From: Arthrobacter bambusae
GTDB taxonomy: Bacteria > Actinomycetota > Actinomycetes > Actinomycetales > Micrococcaceae
NCBI RefSeq assembly: GCF_022606295.1
Contig: NZ_JAHHZS010000037.1
Location: 1-38,256 of the forward strand
Length of the DNA stretch: 38,256 bases
Reading direction: 5' to 3'
The notes beneath the pieces were generated by a model. The model was not told the origin of the DNA. It made no database searches and worked only from the letters and a program-made list of their open reading frames with translations. This document shows positions 21,016 to 28,012 of the stretch, piece by piece. The first letter of the stretch is position 1. Each line of letters begins with the position of its first letter. Made by a program: the position numbers and the translations under genes.

Positions 21016-23661
21016 TTGCACCACCTTTGGCCCGGAGAGCGTTGGATCAGCGCAGCAGAGAAAGTTGGATCGCGAGTGTTCGATCAAGAAGTCCGGCGAA
21101 CGCTGGACTACGTTGCTCGCGGAATGATGGTTCGAATTGTCGGTGCGCCTGGCAGCGGCCGTACAAGCGTGGTGCAAAAAGCTATTGCTGACCTGGAAAA
21201 GACCGGAGCAACGGTTTATTCCATTTCGGGACTCCGCTCACACCGCGGAATACCATTTGGTGGAATTCATAGCCTGAGCCTGGATATTCGAATAGGTCAG
21301 TTCGGAGTTCTGGGTGTGGCTGACACCCTGGCAAGCCGGCTCTCACGGCCGGGAGAGCGCGTGCTTGTCGTCGATGACCTCGAGTTTGTCGACGCGGAGA
21401 CAATAGCGGTTCTGGATGCCGTCCGCCGTCGGACGAAACGGCCCATGATCGTCACCATGAGCGAGCCATCCATCTACTCGATGGCACAGCCGGCCGTGCT
21501 CAGCCCCGGCCCCGAAGCCAGGGTCCACCTGAATCCTCTCCGCTACGAGCAGGTGAACGAGCTCATCACCGACGTCCTGGGAGCTCCGGCGGACGCTGAC
21601 ACCACCGCCCGCATCCTGACGAAATCGGCAGGGAACCCGCGGCTTGTGGTTCGCATCGCGGAAACTGCCGCGCTCAGTGACTCGATTGTCCTCCGCCACG
21701 GGCAGTGGCACATGAAAGGCGACTCCCTGTGGAATGAGCACCTCCATGGCACGGTGCAATCCCTCCTCGAAGGACTTGAATCCGACGAACTCACGGGCCT
21801 TCAGGCCATGGCCATCGCCGGGACGGCGCCTCTCGATGTGCTGCAACAAGTGGTCCATTCAGATGTTCTCGACAGGCTTGAGCAGCGCGGCCTCATTTCA
21901 GTCATGGAGGATCTCCACACCAATGTCAGCGCTTCGATCACCCCACCGATCCTTGCCGACTATTTCCGTGGTCAAAGGGTGCTCACAAGCAGACGGGTCT
22001 TGAAGAGCCGGATCACGCGAGCCCTCAGTGGATTGCCGCAGGAATCCCTCGTTGACGGCAACTCAGCTGATTCGCTGGTGAGGGTCCTGGCCGCGCTGCG
22101 CCTTGAACGTAGCTCCGACGACGCAGCCACGGCGCGCCACTTTCACGAGCAAATCTCCGTCCTGGAGCGCCAACGCTACGAGCTGTGGGATGCCAACAGA
22201 TCGGTATCGAACGCGGTGGCGCTTCTGAGCGTCTACTGGGGCTCGCCGATCGACGCTTCGAGAATTGAGCGTGTACTTGCCCAGACCTTGACCCCGGGCG
22301 GAGAGTCGTGCGAACTCCTGTTCCTGGCATTCACCAAAGCACTTTGGGCGATCCATAAAGGCAAAGGACTGGATTCTGCAGCCGGCGCACTCAGGAGCTT
22401 CGGTAAGGAACGTCCCGAATGGTCCGCCGAAGCCGAAGCGGCGGAACTTTTCCTCAGGGCTTCCTATGAGCGAATGCCGGAGAATCTCGACGAAACCTTC
22501 GCGCAGCTGCACGATCGCCACCCTGAAAGCGGTGTCATTTCCAGCATCCGAGGGATTCTGGAACTCTATCGCTTCAACCCTTCCGCCGCGCTCAAAGCCA
22601 TCGACACCTCCAACGGGTTAAGGGGCATTCCAGGAGCCGAACCGTTCATCCGCGGAATGGCCCTTTTCAGCTCGGGTCGGATTGATGAATCGATTGTCTT
22701 TGCCCTCGACCAGCGCTCAGAAGCCCGCCGCAACCTGGACCAATTCGGGATGGTTTCCACTACCTATGTTGCTGCCCAAGCCCTCATGTACCGCGGCTAT
22801 TTCGACGATGCCGAGTACCTCATGAGCAGCATCTTTGCCATGGGGCGGCCAGGCTTCCTCGTGGCTTCCCTTCACGACGCCATGCTGAGGCTCGCTGGAC
22901 TGAGGACCGCGACGTCGGCGATCCTGCCAGCAGCAACCCTGGCCACCCAGGCGCGGCGCGAAGCTGAAGACATCGGACCACTCCCCGGGACCGCACGAGG
23001 AGTCTACGAACTGGTCGCCGCGCGGCCCCTTATCCCCGCTGTATTCGACGCCAAAGCCGCGAAACTCATCCAACGGCAGCTCGAACGAGGCTATGTGCTG
23101 GAGGCGATCTATTCCGCGCTGTTCTTCACGTGCCTGCTCCCTGGCCGATTGGTTCTCGAATTCCTTCGGCAGACCTTGAAGGAGTATGCCCCCTCCACGT
23201 CCCATGATCAGCTTGTGGCAATTGCTGCCGCGGTGGTGGAGGACGACCATCAAATGCTCGGCGTGCTGCTCGAACACTATGAGCCCGACGCCGATTTCTA
23301 CCAGGTACGGATGCTGCTCCGCGGTGCTTTCAAGCGGTATGCCTTCGTGGACAATACCGTCGGGGCGGCCGCGATGGACCGGGCGTACTCCATGTTCGCG
23401 ACACGTTTTCCCTCGGAGGATGAGCCCATCGCGTTTAGTTCGGGGAGCTACTCTCCCCTGACTGTCCGGGAAATTGAGATAGCCGCCCTGGCCGGTCATC
23501 GCTCGAACCCCGAGATCGCCGAGCATCTCGGAATCAGTATCCGGACCGTGGAAAGCCACATCTCCAACGCGCTGCGCAAGACGGGAAGCCCGTCCCGCAC
23601 CGCACTCTTCGACCTTGTCCGGGATTCGTCTCCGTTCCGGGAGAAACGGCCTTCCGAGTGA
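21016..23661 (+). CDS. Large ATP-binding LuxR-family (LAL/STAND) transcriptional regulator
   Basis: An 881-residue regulator. An N-terminal AAA/STAND ATPase has Walker A GAPGSGRTS (43-51) and Walker B VLVVDDLEF (about 116-124). A long helical tetratricopeptide-like middle follows (about 400-780). A C-terminal LuxR helix-turn-helix at 812-867 (LTVREIEIAALAGHRSNPEI, then TVESHISNALRKTG) is complete. MalT is the model: ATP and inducer drive binding to direct repeats. The TTG start is uncertain; GTG 21076 or ATG 21124 are alternatives, though 21124 would leave almost no flank before Walker A. The gene converges on the bacteriocin operon with 21 bp between the two stops. Its operators match those of the operon, implying autoregulation and control of the cluster. 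Confidence 0.85.
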   Translation: MHHLWPGERWISAAEKVGSRVFDQEVRRTLDYVARGMMVRIVGAPGSGRTSVVQKAIADLEKTGATVYSISGLRSHRGIPFGGIHSLSLDIRIGQFGVLGVADTLASRLSRPGERVLVVDDLEFVDAETIAVLDAVRRRTKRPMIVTMSEPSIYSMAQPAVLSPGPEARVHLNPLRYEQVNELITDVLGAPADADTTARILTKSAGNPRLVVRIAETAALSDSIVLRHGQWHMKGDSLWNEHLHGTVQSLLEGLESDELTGLQAMAIAGTAPLDVLQQVVHSDVLDRLEQRGLISVMEDLHTNVSASITPPILADYFRGQRVLTSRRVLKSRITRALSGLPQESLVDGNSADSLVRVLAALRLERSSDDAATARHFHEQISVLERQRYELWDANRSVSNAVALLSVYWGSPIDASRIERVLAQTLTPGGESCELLFLAFTKALWAIHKGKGLDSAAGALRSFGKERPEWSAEAEAAELFLRASYERMPENLDETFAQLHDRHPESGVISSIRGILELYRFNPSAALKAIDTSNGLRGIPGAEPFIRGMALFSSGRIDESIVFALDQRSEARRNLDQFGMVSTTYVAAQALMYRGYFDDAEYLMSSIFAMGRPGFLVASLHDAMLRLAGLRTATSAILPAATLATQARREAEDIGPLPGTARGVYELVAARPLIPAVFDAKAAKLIQRQLERGYVLEAIYSALFFTCLLPGRLVLEFLRQTLKEYAPSTSHDQLVAIAAAVVEDDHQMLGVLLEHYEPDADFYQVRMLLRGAFKRYAFVDNTVGAAAMDRAYSMFATRFPSEDEPIAFSSGSYSPLTVREIEIAALAGHRSNPEIAEHLGISIRTVESHISNALRKTGSPSRTALFDLVRDSSPFREKRPSE

Positions 23662-23682
23662 GCCGACATGGTGGTTTCCTGA

Positions 23683-24327
23683 CTACAGCGTTGCTCCTTC
23701 CGGCTTGAAGACGAAGGAATGGCTAACGGTCAGTTGGTCCGGAACCGTGTGGGAGATGAGGACCACCACCTTGTGCTGTGCCCATTCGCCGAGCTCGCAA
23801 ATCAGGGCCTCGATGCCCTGGAGGTCCATGCCATTGAAAGGTTCATCGATGGCGACCACAGGGGTATCGGCAACGGTGCACATGAGCAACCAGAGCTTCC
23901 GGATGTTGCCCGTCGACAGCATGGAGACGGGCTGTTCAGCCCAGTCCTGCAGTCCATATTTGGCCAGTCGGGCGAGTCCGGCCTCCGGGCCGACCTGGCG
24001 GCTGCGGGCCGCAAGAGCCAGATGATCGCGAACAGTCATGGAGGGGTAGAGGGCCGGCGTCGTGCGGCAGACGCTCCGTACGTGTCGCGCGTCGGGAGAG
24101 CCAGCGTCGATACCGCACAGGCGAACGCTTCCGGCCCAAGGCTGGAGGAAGCCGCTGATGAGCTCAAGGAAGGTCGACTTTCCGCTGCCATTGCTGCCCG
24201 CCACCCGGTAGAGTCCTGGCCCGCTCATGCTGAGGCTGAGTCCCTCAAGGATAGGTAAGCCCTGCCGGTAGCCGACGGTTACAGAGTCAATCTCGATCGA
24301 AGTCTCAAAAGACGTTGGCGTAGGCAT
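23683..24327 (-). CDS. ABC transporter ATP-binding protein of the bacteriocin operon
   Basis: A 214-residue nucleotide-binding subunit. Walker A GSNGSGKST (44-52), Q-loop region RTTPALYP with no typical glutamine, degenerate signature LSTGN (137-141), Walker B VVAIDEPFNGMD (157-168) and switch His193 (ISHT). The normal LSGGQ is replaced by LSTGN, which reads like the divergent signatures seen in some self-protection or bacteriocin transporters. It overlaps the preceding permease gene by 49 nt in another frame, with GGGAG at good spacing, so it is tightly coupled to it. Last gene of the operon. Likely powers export or self-protection. Confidence 0.85.
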   Translation of the reverse strand: MPTPTSFETSIEIDSVTVGYRQGLPILEGLSLSMSGPGLYRVAGSNGSGKSTFLELISGFLQPWAGSVRLCGIDAGSPDARHVRSVCRTTPALYPSMTVRDHLALAARSRQVGPEAGLARLAKYGLQDWAEQPVSMLSTGNIRKLWLLMCTVADTPVVAIDEPFNGMDLQGIEALICELGEWAQHKVVVLISHTVPDQLTVSHSFVFKPEGATL

Positions 24328-25814
24328 ACGGCGGCTCCCAGGATCAAGAGGATGGAATAGCCCGACAACAGCACGGTGCTGAACTCAGGGCTGACAACAA
24401 GGATGAGCGAACAAGGAGAGATGAGGAGGAGCGTGAAAAGGGCGTCCATCACATCATTGGCTTTGGTGCCGTCGGTGGCGGCCGGCGGCCGGGAGAGCGA
24501 TTCGGCGACGACTCCGGAGGCGGCGACGATCACGCCCGCGAGAACAGCACCGGGAACCGGAATGTCCAAGGCGAGAAGTGCCCCCAGGAAAACAAATCCA
24601 CCGGCGGCGGCCCCCGCCATAACGTAGATCCCGACAAGCCGGACAACGATCGCGTTGGCGGAGTAGCCGTTCTCCCAGGCAAAGCGGTAGTGGTACAGCT
24701 TCGCGGTGGGCCCGATCCGATTCAGCATCGGTTCCGTAACTCCCAAGCTCAAGAGCACGGCAACACCGATCAAGGATTTGTGCAGTTCCCCGGAACCGAG
24801 AGCCGAGTGGACGGGAAGGATCCCCCTGGCGCCCAGGAGGATGCCAACGACGGCGATCCAGGCGAGGACGATGGTGCTGATCACAGAGCCTTGTTTGCTG
24901 CCCAACAGATCCGTGACGACGAACACCACGAACTTCGTCAGCGGTCTTTGCTTGCCGCGTCGCTCTGTACTGAAGGAAATCCTGTGATAGCTGAGGCGGC
25001 GCCATGCGCGGATGCTGAGGAGGATCAATGTCCCGGACGCAGCGGCCGCCAGCAAGCACAACGCTGGAAGGAAGGGCGAAGGGTCCTTGGCGAGGCCGCT
25101 GAACCGGGAGAGCTGAGGCAAGAGGAACCCGGTGACAGCCCCGGGCAAGAGCCCGAGGATGAGAGCCAAGAGGCAATACAGCCAATGGAGGCCTATCCGT
25201 CGTGCAGGTGTTGAAGCGAAATGGAGGACGCAGTAGGCACCTGCAGAGGAGGCGAAAACCAGGACGGAGACCGAAGCCAGCACGACGTTGAGGTAGCTCG
25301 ACGTTTCCTCTAAAAAGACAAGGAGGAATGCCACAGCCGAATACCAAAGGAGGCCTGTGCGGCGAAGTGCCGGGAGCAAGCCGTATCTCACAACAACCTG
25401 CGGGAGGGGAAGCTCCATCGCCCGGAAGAGTTCCAGGTGCGGAGTGCCGGAAACTGCGAGCCGTCGGCTCGAAATCACCTCGCTGAGAACCGTCGCCACA
25501 GCGGAGTAGAGGATCCCGAGGAATCCCCAATTGAGCACGGCGGCCGTGTCGTGGCGGAGCGGGCCGTCGCGGAGAACAGACATCGTGGAAGCGAACACCA
25601 TAGTTGCGAGCACGGCCAGTGCTGTCGATCCGAAGACCGCGAGGGCCCTGAAGCCATCCAGGGTGAGCGGCAAACGCATCGCGTTGACGATTTCGAACGC
25701 CCGGAAGTCCCGCAGGATCCTGTAATCGGACCGGCGGACCGATGCGGCACGGACCCTGGCGTTCGACGTCCGGCCGGCATCTGCGACGGGAGAGACCGTG
25801 GTCCTCATCAGCAC
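24279..25814 (-). CDS. Polytopic membrane protein, probable ABC permease of the bacteriocin operon
   Basis: A 511-residue protein with ten to twelve predicted transmembrane helices, in two halves separated by a charged stretch (about residues 280-300, SYHRISFSTERRGKQRPLT). No NTPase motif. No characterised family was recognised, but the position immediately before and overlapping a lone ATP-binding gene makes it the likely transmembrane partner. The GTG at 25814 directly abuts the previous stop codon; ATG 25808 is an alternative. It probably forms the export or immunity channel of the cluster. Confidence 0.75.
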   Translation of the reverse strand: MLMRTTVSPVADAGRTSNARVRAASVRRSDYRILRDFRAFEIVNAMRLPLTLDGFRALAVFGSTALAVLATMVFASTMSVLRDGPLRHDTAAVLNWGFLGILYSAVATVLSEVISSRRLAVSGTPHLELFRAMELPLPQVVVRYGLLPALRRTGLLWYSAVAFLLVFLEETSSYLNVVLASVSVLVFASSAGAYCVLHFASTPARRIGLHWLYCLLALILGLLPGAVTGFLLPQLSRFSGLAKDPSPFLPALCLLAAAASGTLILLSIRAWRRLSYHRISFSTERRGKQRPLTKFVVFVVTDLLGSKQGSVISTIVLAWIAVVGILLGARGILPVHSALGSGELHKSLIGVAVLLSLGVTEPMLNRIGPTAKLYHYRFAWENGYSANAIVVRLVGIYVMAGAAAGGFVFLGALLALDIPVPGAVLAGVIVAASGVVAESLSRPPAATDGTKANDVMDALFTLLLISPCSLILVVSPEFSTVLLSGYSILLILGAAVCLRQRLLRLRSRLTL

Positions 25815-26222
25815 CTAGAACTTGCTCCTCGGACTCTTCTTCTGGACAGAGTCCATGAAGGCCACAATGGTGAGGACCGCTAGTCCGAGCGCACAAACGA
25901 CGGCGATTGCCGACGTCGTTCCCTGGAACGGGACAACGATGAGCGGGCTGAGGGCCGCCGCGTTGGCAAAACCGGCGACGGCGAAAACAGCCGCCTTGAG
26001 CGGTAGCCATTTCCCGGCCGGGCTAAAGGCCGCAATCAAGGGTGCCCCCACTCCGAAGACGAGAAGTATTGCGACTGCCCCGTTCTTCACGGCGAGCGGA
26101 TCGATATTGTTGAGGCCTTCCGGGGAAGGAGAAGCCCACACGAGGCCGAGGGAAATGCCGGAGAATGCAGCGACCATGAGGCCCACGATTCGTAGAAGAA
26201 GGCTGTAAAGCTGAGTATTCAT
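25815..26222 (-). CDS. Membrane protein of the bacteriocin operon
   Basis: A 135-residue protein with four transmembrane helices: LLLRIVGLMVAAFSGISLGL (8-27), GAVAILLVFGVGAPLIAAF, then KAAVFAVAGFANAAALSPLI, then AIAVVCALGLAVLTIVAFM. It ends with a basic tail QKKSPRSKF. Not a recognised family. It sits between the 202-residue membrane protein (36-nt gap) and the permease-like gene whose start abuts its stop codon. Candidate accessory secretion or immunity factor of the circular bacteriocin. Confidence 0.7.
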   Translation of the reverse strand: MNTQLYSLLLRIVGLMVAAFSGISLGLVWASPSPEGLNNIDPLAVKNGAVAILLVFGVGAPLIAAFSPAGKWLPLKAAVFAVAGFANAAALSPLIVVPFQGTTSAIAVVCALGLAVLTIVAFMDSVQKKSPRSKF

Positions 26223-26258
26223 TGAGGATTTCTGTCCGTGGGAGGTAGTTGAAGAAGG

Positions 26259-26867
26259 TCAGCCGATGGCAACTATTGTTGACAGACCGATGGCTGAGAG
26301 CACAACGAGGATCTTCCTGCCTGTGGAAAACCCGCGCCAATGCCGGTAGAAGAGCGCCAAGGCAACGAGGGCCGTTGAAGGGAAATAGGCCCAGAATCCC
26401 GGGACATCACGCGGTTGGATGACGCCGAACAGCACGCTGAACAGATTCACGGGGATCGTGGCGAAAATGGCGATCACAAAGAAGGCACCGATATTGACGC
26501 GGCCCGCGAGTACCGACTTTCCGGGGATTACGCGTTTGTCCAGGAACGCGGCAAGGGAGAAATACAAAGCGATGATTACGGCGTAGAGCAGGAAGAACAT
26601 GACGGTGCCGACCGTCATGGAGAGGCTTAGCAAGCGATCGTCGCCGATTTCCGAGCGCACGTCCGCCGGAACGTTCGCGTTGAGGTACTTTCTGGTCAGG
26701 GGAAGCCTCAGGGCCACCAAAACCATCAGCAGAATGTAGCTCGCGATCCATAGACCCCGGGACGTGGAGACCCATCCCCTTGCTGATGACGGCTCGGGCC
26801 GCAACTTTCCGACCCTCGCGACGCTGATGACGGTTTCGGACTCTCGGCCGTCTTCCGTGCTGGTCAT
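26259..26867 (-). CDS. Membrane protein of the bacteriocin operon
   Basis: A 202-residue protein. A charged cytoplasmic N-terminus (about 35 residues) precedes five probable transmembrane helices, e.g. LWIASYILLMVLVALRLPLT, LSMTVGTVMFFLLYAVIIALYF, NIGAFFVIAIFATIPVNLFS and KILVVLSAIGLSTIVAIG. A short extracellular loop lies between helices 1 and 2 (NANVPADVRSEIGDD). No known family recognised. The gene follows the SpoIIM-like gene after 10 nt. Its likely role is in export, maturation or self-immunity of the bacteriocin, as inferred from position only. Confidence 0.7.
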   Translation of the reverse strand: MTSTEDGRESETVISVARVGKLRPEPSSARGWVSTSRGLWIASYILLMVLVALRLPLTRKYLNANVPADVRSEIGDDRLLSLSMTVGTVMFFLLYAVIIALYFSLAAFLDKRVIPGKSVLAGRVNIGAFFVIAIFATIPVNLFSVLFGVIQPRDVPGFWAYFPSTALVALALFYRHWRGFSTGRKILVVLSAIGLSTIVAIG

Positions 26868-26877
26868 GAAATCCTCC

Positions 26878-27438
26878 TCAGGACTTGAGCTGAATCACGA
26901 TGGCCTCAATGGCGGCACCGAGGATGATGAGGGCCAAGGCAAGGAGCAAAGTGCCGAGGGACCGGGCCATGTCGTCGATGAACGAGCTCAGGGTTGGGGG
27001 CTCGTTCTTCATCAGCAGCCGGCGGGCCAGGCCCGCGGCGGGCTGGAATCCAGCGGTCGCCGCCATCACCAGGCCGAAGAATTCGAACGGGACGTACCAT
27101 ATGACGTCGGCAACCAGGCCGGCACTGCCGACGGAATGCACCCCGAGGGACACTGTCGCTCCGATATACAGCGCCAGGATTCCGGCCCCGAGAAGCGTAG
27201 TCAGCCCGAGGGTCGCGACCCCCGAATACAGCACCAAGGCCGCGCCGACGTTCCGCCCAAGGATCTGGAGGAAGTCCTTGCCGTAGAAGGGGCTTCCGCC
27301 CATGTCCCTGGCGTCCCGGATCCAGGACAGGTCCACTGCTGAGTAGCCGAAGAAGGCTATGGCAGCCATGGCCAGGCCCGTGCTTGGGAGCAACCATCCA
27401 GGGATGCCCCCAAGCACGCGTGCTGTCTTAGCAAGCAT
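26878..27438 (-). CDS. SpoIIM/DUF95-family membrane protein, circular bacteriocin biosynthesis
   Basis: A 186-residue membrane protein with about five helices. The pattern GRNVGAALVLYSGVATLGLT, then GAGILALYIGATVSLGVHSV, then VIWYVPFEFFGLVMAATAGF, matches the stage II sporulation M-like (DUF95) family. In many circular-bacteriocin clusters (for example those of enterocin AS-48, uberolysin and circularin A) a member of this family is encoded next to the precursor and is needed for maturation, export or immunity. It starts 4 nt after the precursor stop codon, so the two are probably co-translated. The family call is moderate because the sequence is divergent. Confidence 0.75.
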   Translation of the reverse strand: MLAKTARVLGGIPGWLLPSTGLAMAAIAFFGYSAVDLSWIRDARDMGGSPFYGKDFLQILGRNVGAALVLYSGVATLGLTTLLGAGILALYIGATVSLGVHSVGSAGLVADVIWYVPFEFFGLVMAATAGFQPAAGLARRLLMKNEPPTLSSFIDDMARSLGTLLLALALIILGAAIEAIVIQLKS

Positions 27439-27442
27439 CGAT

Positions 27443-27709
27443 TTAGGCGACCGCTTGCGCCCGACCGATGCGGAAAAGGATGGTTCGAGCCGTTGCGATC
27501 AAGGCACCCGTGATTCCTGCCCCGAATATTGTGCCGATGACAACGAGTGCCCAGCCTCCGACCTCGATGGCGTGCATGATCTGGGACGCCGCCGCGGCAG
27601 AAATGCCAAGGGACCCCGCGATCCACGAAACAGCCAAGCTCGCGCCGAAGATGCCAACCACAGCCAGAGCCGCCGCGGCCGCAGCCTGAAGGCCGGTCCT
27701 TTTCGTCAT
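27443..27709 (-). CDS. Circular bacteriocin precursor peptide (candidate)
   Basis: An 88-residue peptide. A hydrophobic leader of about 25-29 residues with a basic start (TKR, then AAAAALAVVGIFGASLAVS) precedes a core beginning around W29-I30. The core region reads WIAGSLGISAAAASQI, MHAIEVGGW (Trp53), a Gly/Ala/Ile-rich helix, then RTILFRIGRAQAVA with three Arg. W-I-A-x-x-x-G-I matches the gassericin A core start, IEVGGW recalls AS-48 VVEAGGW, and the terminal AQAV recalls uberolysin KAQAVIW. Predicted core of 59-64 residues, net positive, no Cys, ending in Ala. Circularisation would join residue ~25-30 to Ala88. The longer frame to 27805 contains the leader hairpins and is not used. Confidence 0.8.
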   Translation of the reverse strand: MTKRTGLQAAAAAALAVVGIFGASLAVSWIAGSLGISAAAASQIMHAIEVGGWALVVIGTIFGAGITGALIATARTILFRIGRAQAVA

Positions 27710-27746
27710 TGTTGATTCCACTACAACCCCATTTCTCGAGTAGAAC

Positions 27747-27797
27747 GGCCAACGGTTTCGCTGGCCCTGAAGAGTGGTGCCCCTCCAAAAAGGAGGG
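27747..27797 (-). promoter_or_regulatory. Two hairpins in the leader of the bacteriocin operon
   Basis: On the minus strand GGCCCTCC-TTTTT-GGAGGGGC (near 27778-27797) and GGCCAGCG-AAAC-CGTTGGCC (27747-27766, with one G-T wobble) form two stable hairpins in the ~130-nt leader before the precursor ATG. They may act in transcript stability or attenuation; no T-run follows. Confidence 0.5.
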
Positions 27798-27833
27798 CCA
27801 TCCACGGTTCAGATTCTCTCGGTGAAATTGGCG

Positions 27834-27950
27834 TCTACGTGTAAAAAACGGAAAAATCCGTGTGCCAAAGGCCGTTTCTCAGTGTGAACAAGCCCGATCT
27901 CCGTGTGCGGGAGGGCTCGTCTACGTGTTCGCGGGGCTAAAACACTGAGA
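27834..27950 (-). promoter_or_regulatory. Phased operator array of the bacteriocin operon
   Basis: Five minus-strand direct repeats of the 9-bp motif: ACACGTAGA (27842-27834), ACACGGATT (27863-27855), ACACTGAGA (27885-27877), ACACGGAGA (27906-27898), ACACGTAGA (27928-27920). Spacings are 21, 22, 21 and 22 bp, two helical turns each. A sixth copy, ACACTGAGA (27942-27950), is in the opposite orientation. The same motif is found upstream of the LuxR-type regulator. It lies about 130 bp before the precursor start. The remainder of 27710-28012 holds no gene. Confidence 0.75.
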
Positions 27951-28012
27951 GCCGTTCGCGGCCCTCTCGCCTGCCCCGACCGACCGCGGCAGCCAACCCC
28001 GGCGAAGAAGGC

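Noticed and set aside
20732..21127. 131-residue plus frame with a good ribosome site
   Set aside because: It passes through the operator array and has random composition, although AGGAG precedes its ATG.
24454..26010. 518-residue minus frame overlapping the permease gene
   Set aside because: It is the shadow frame of the permease (24279-25814). Pro/Arg/His-rich without hydrophobic helices.
27710..27805. Extended start of the bacteriocin frame (120 residues)
   Set aside because: The extra 32 residues cover the leader hairpins and look non-coding. The ATG at 27709 has a better context and gives a typical precursor.
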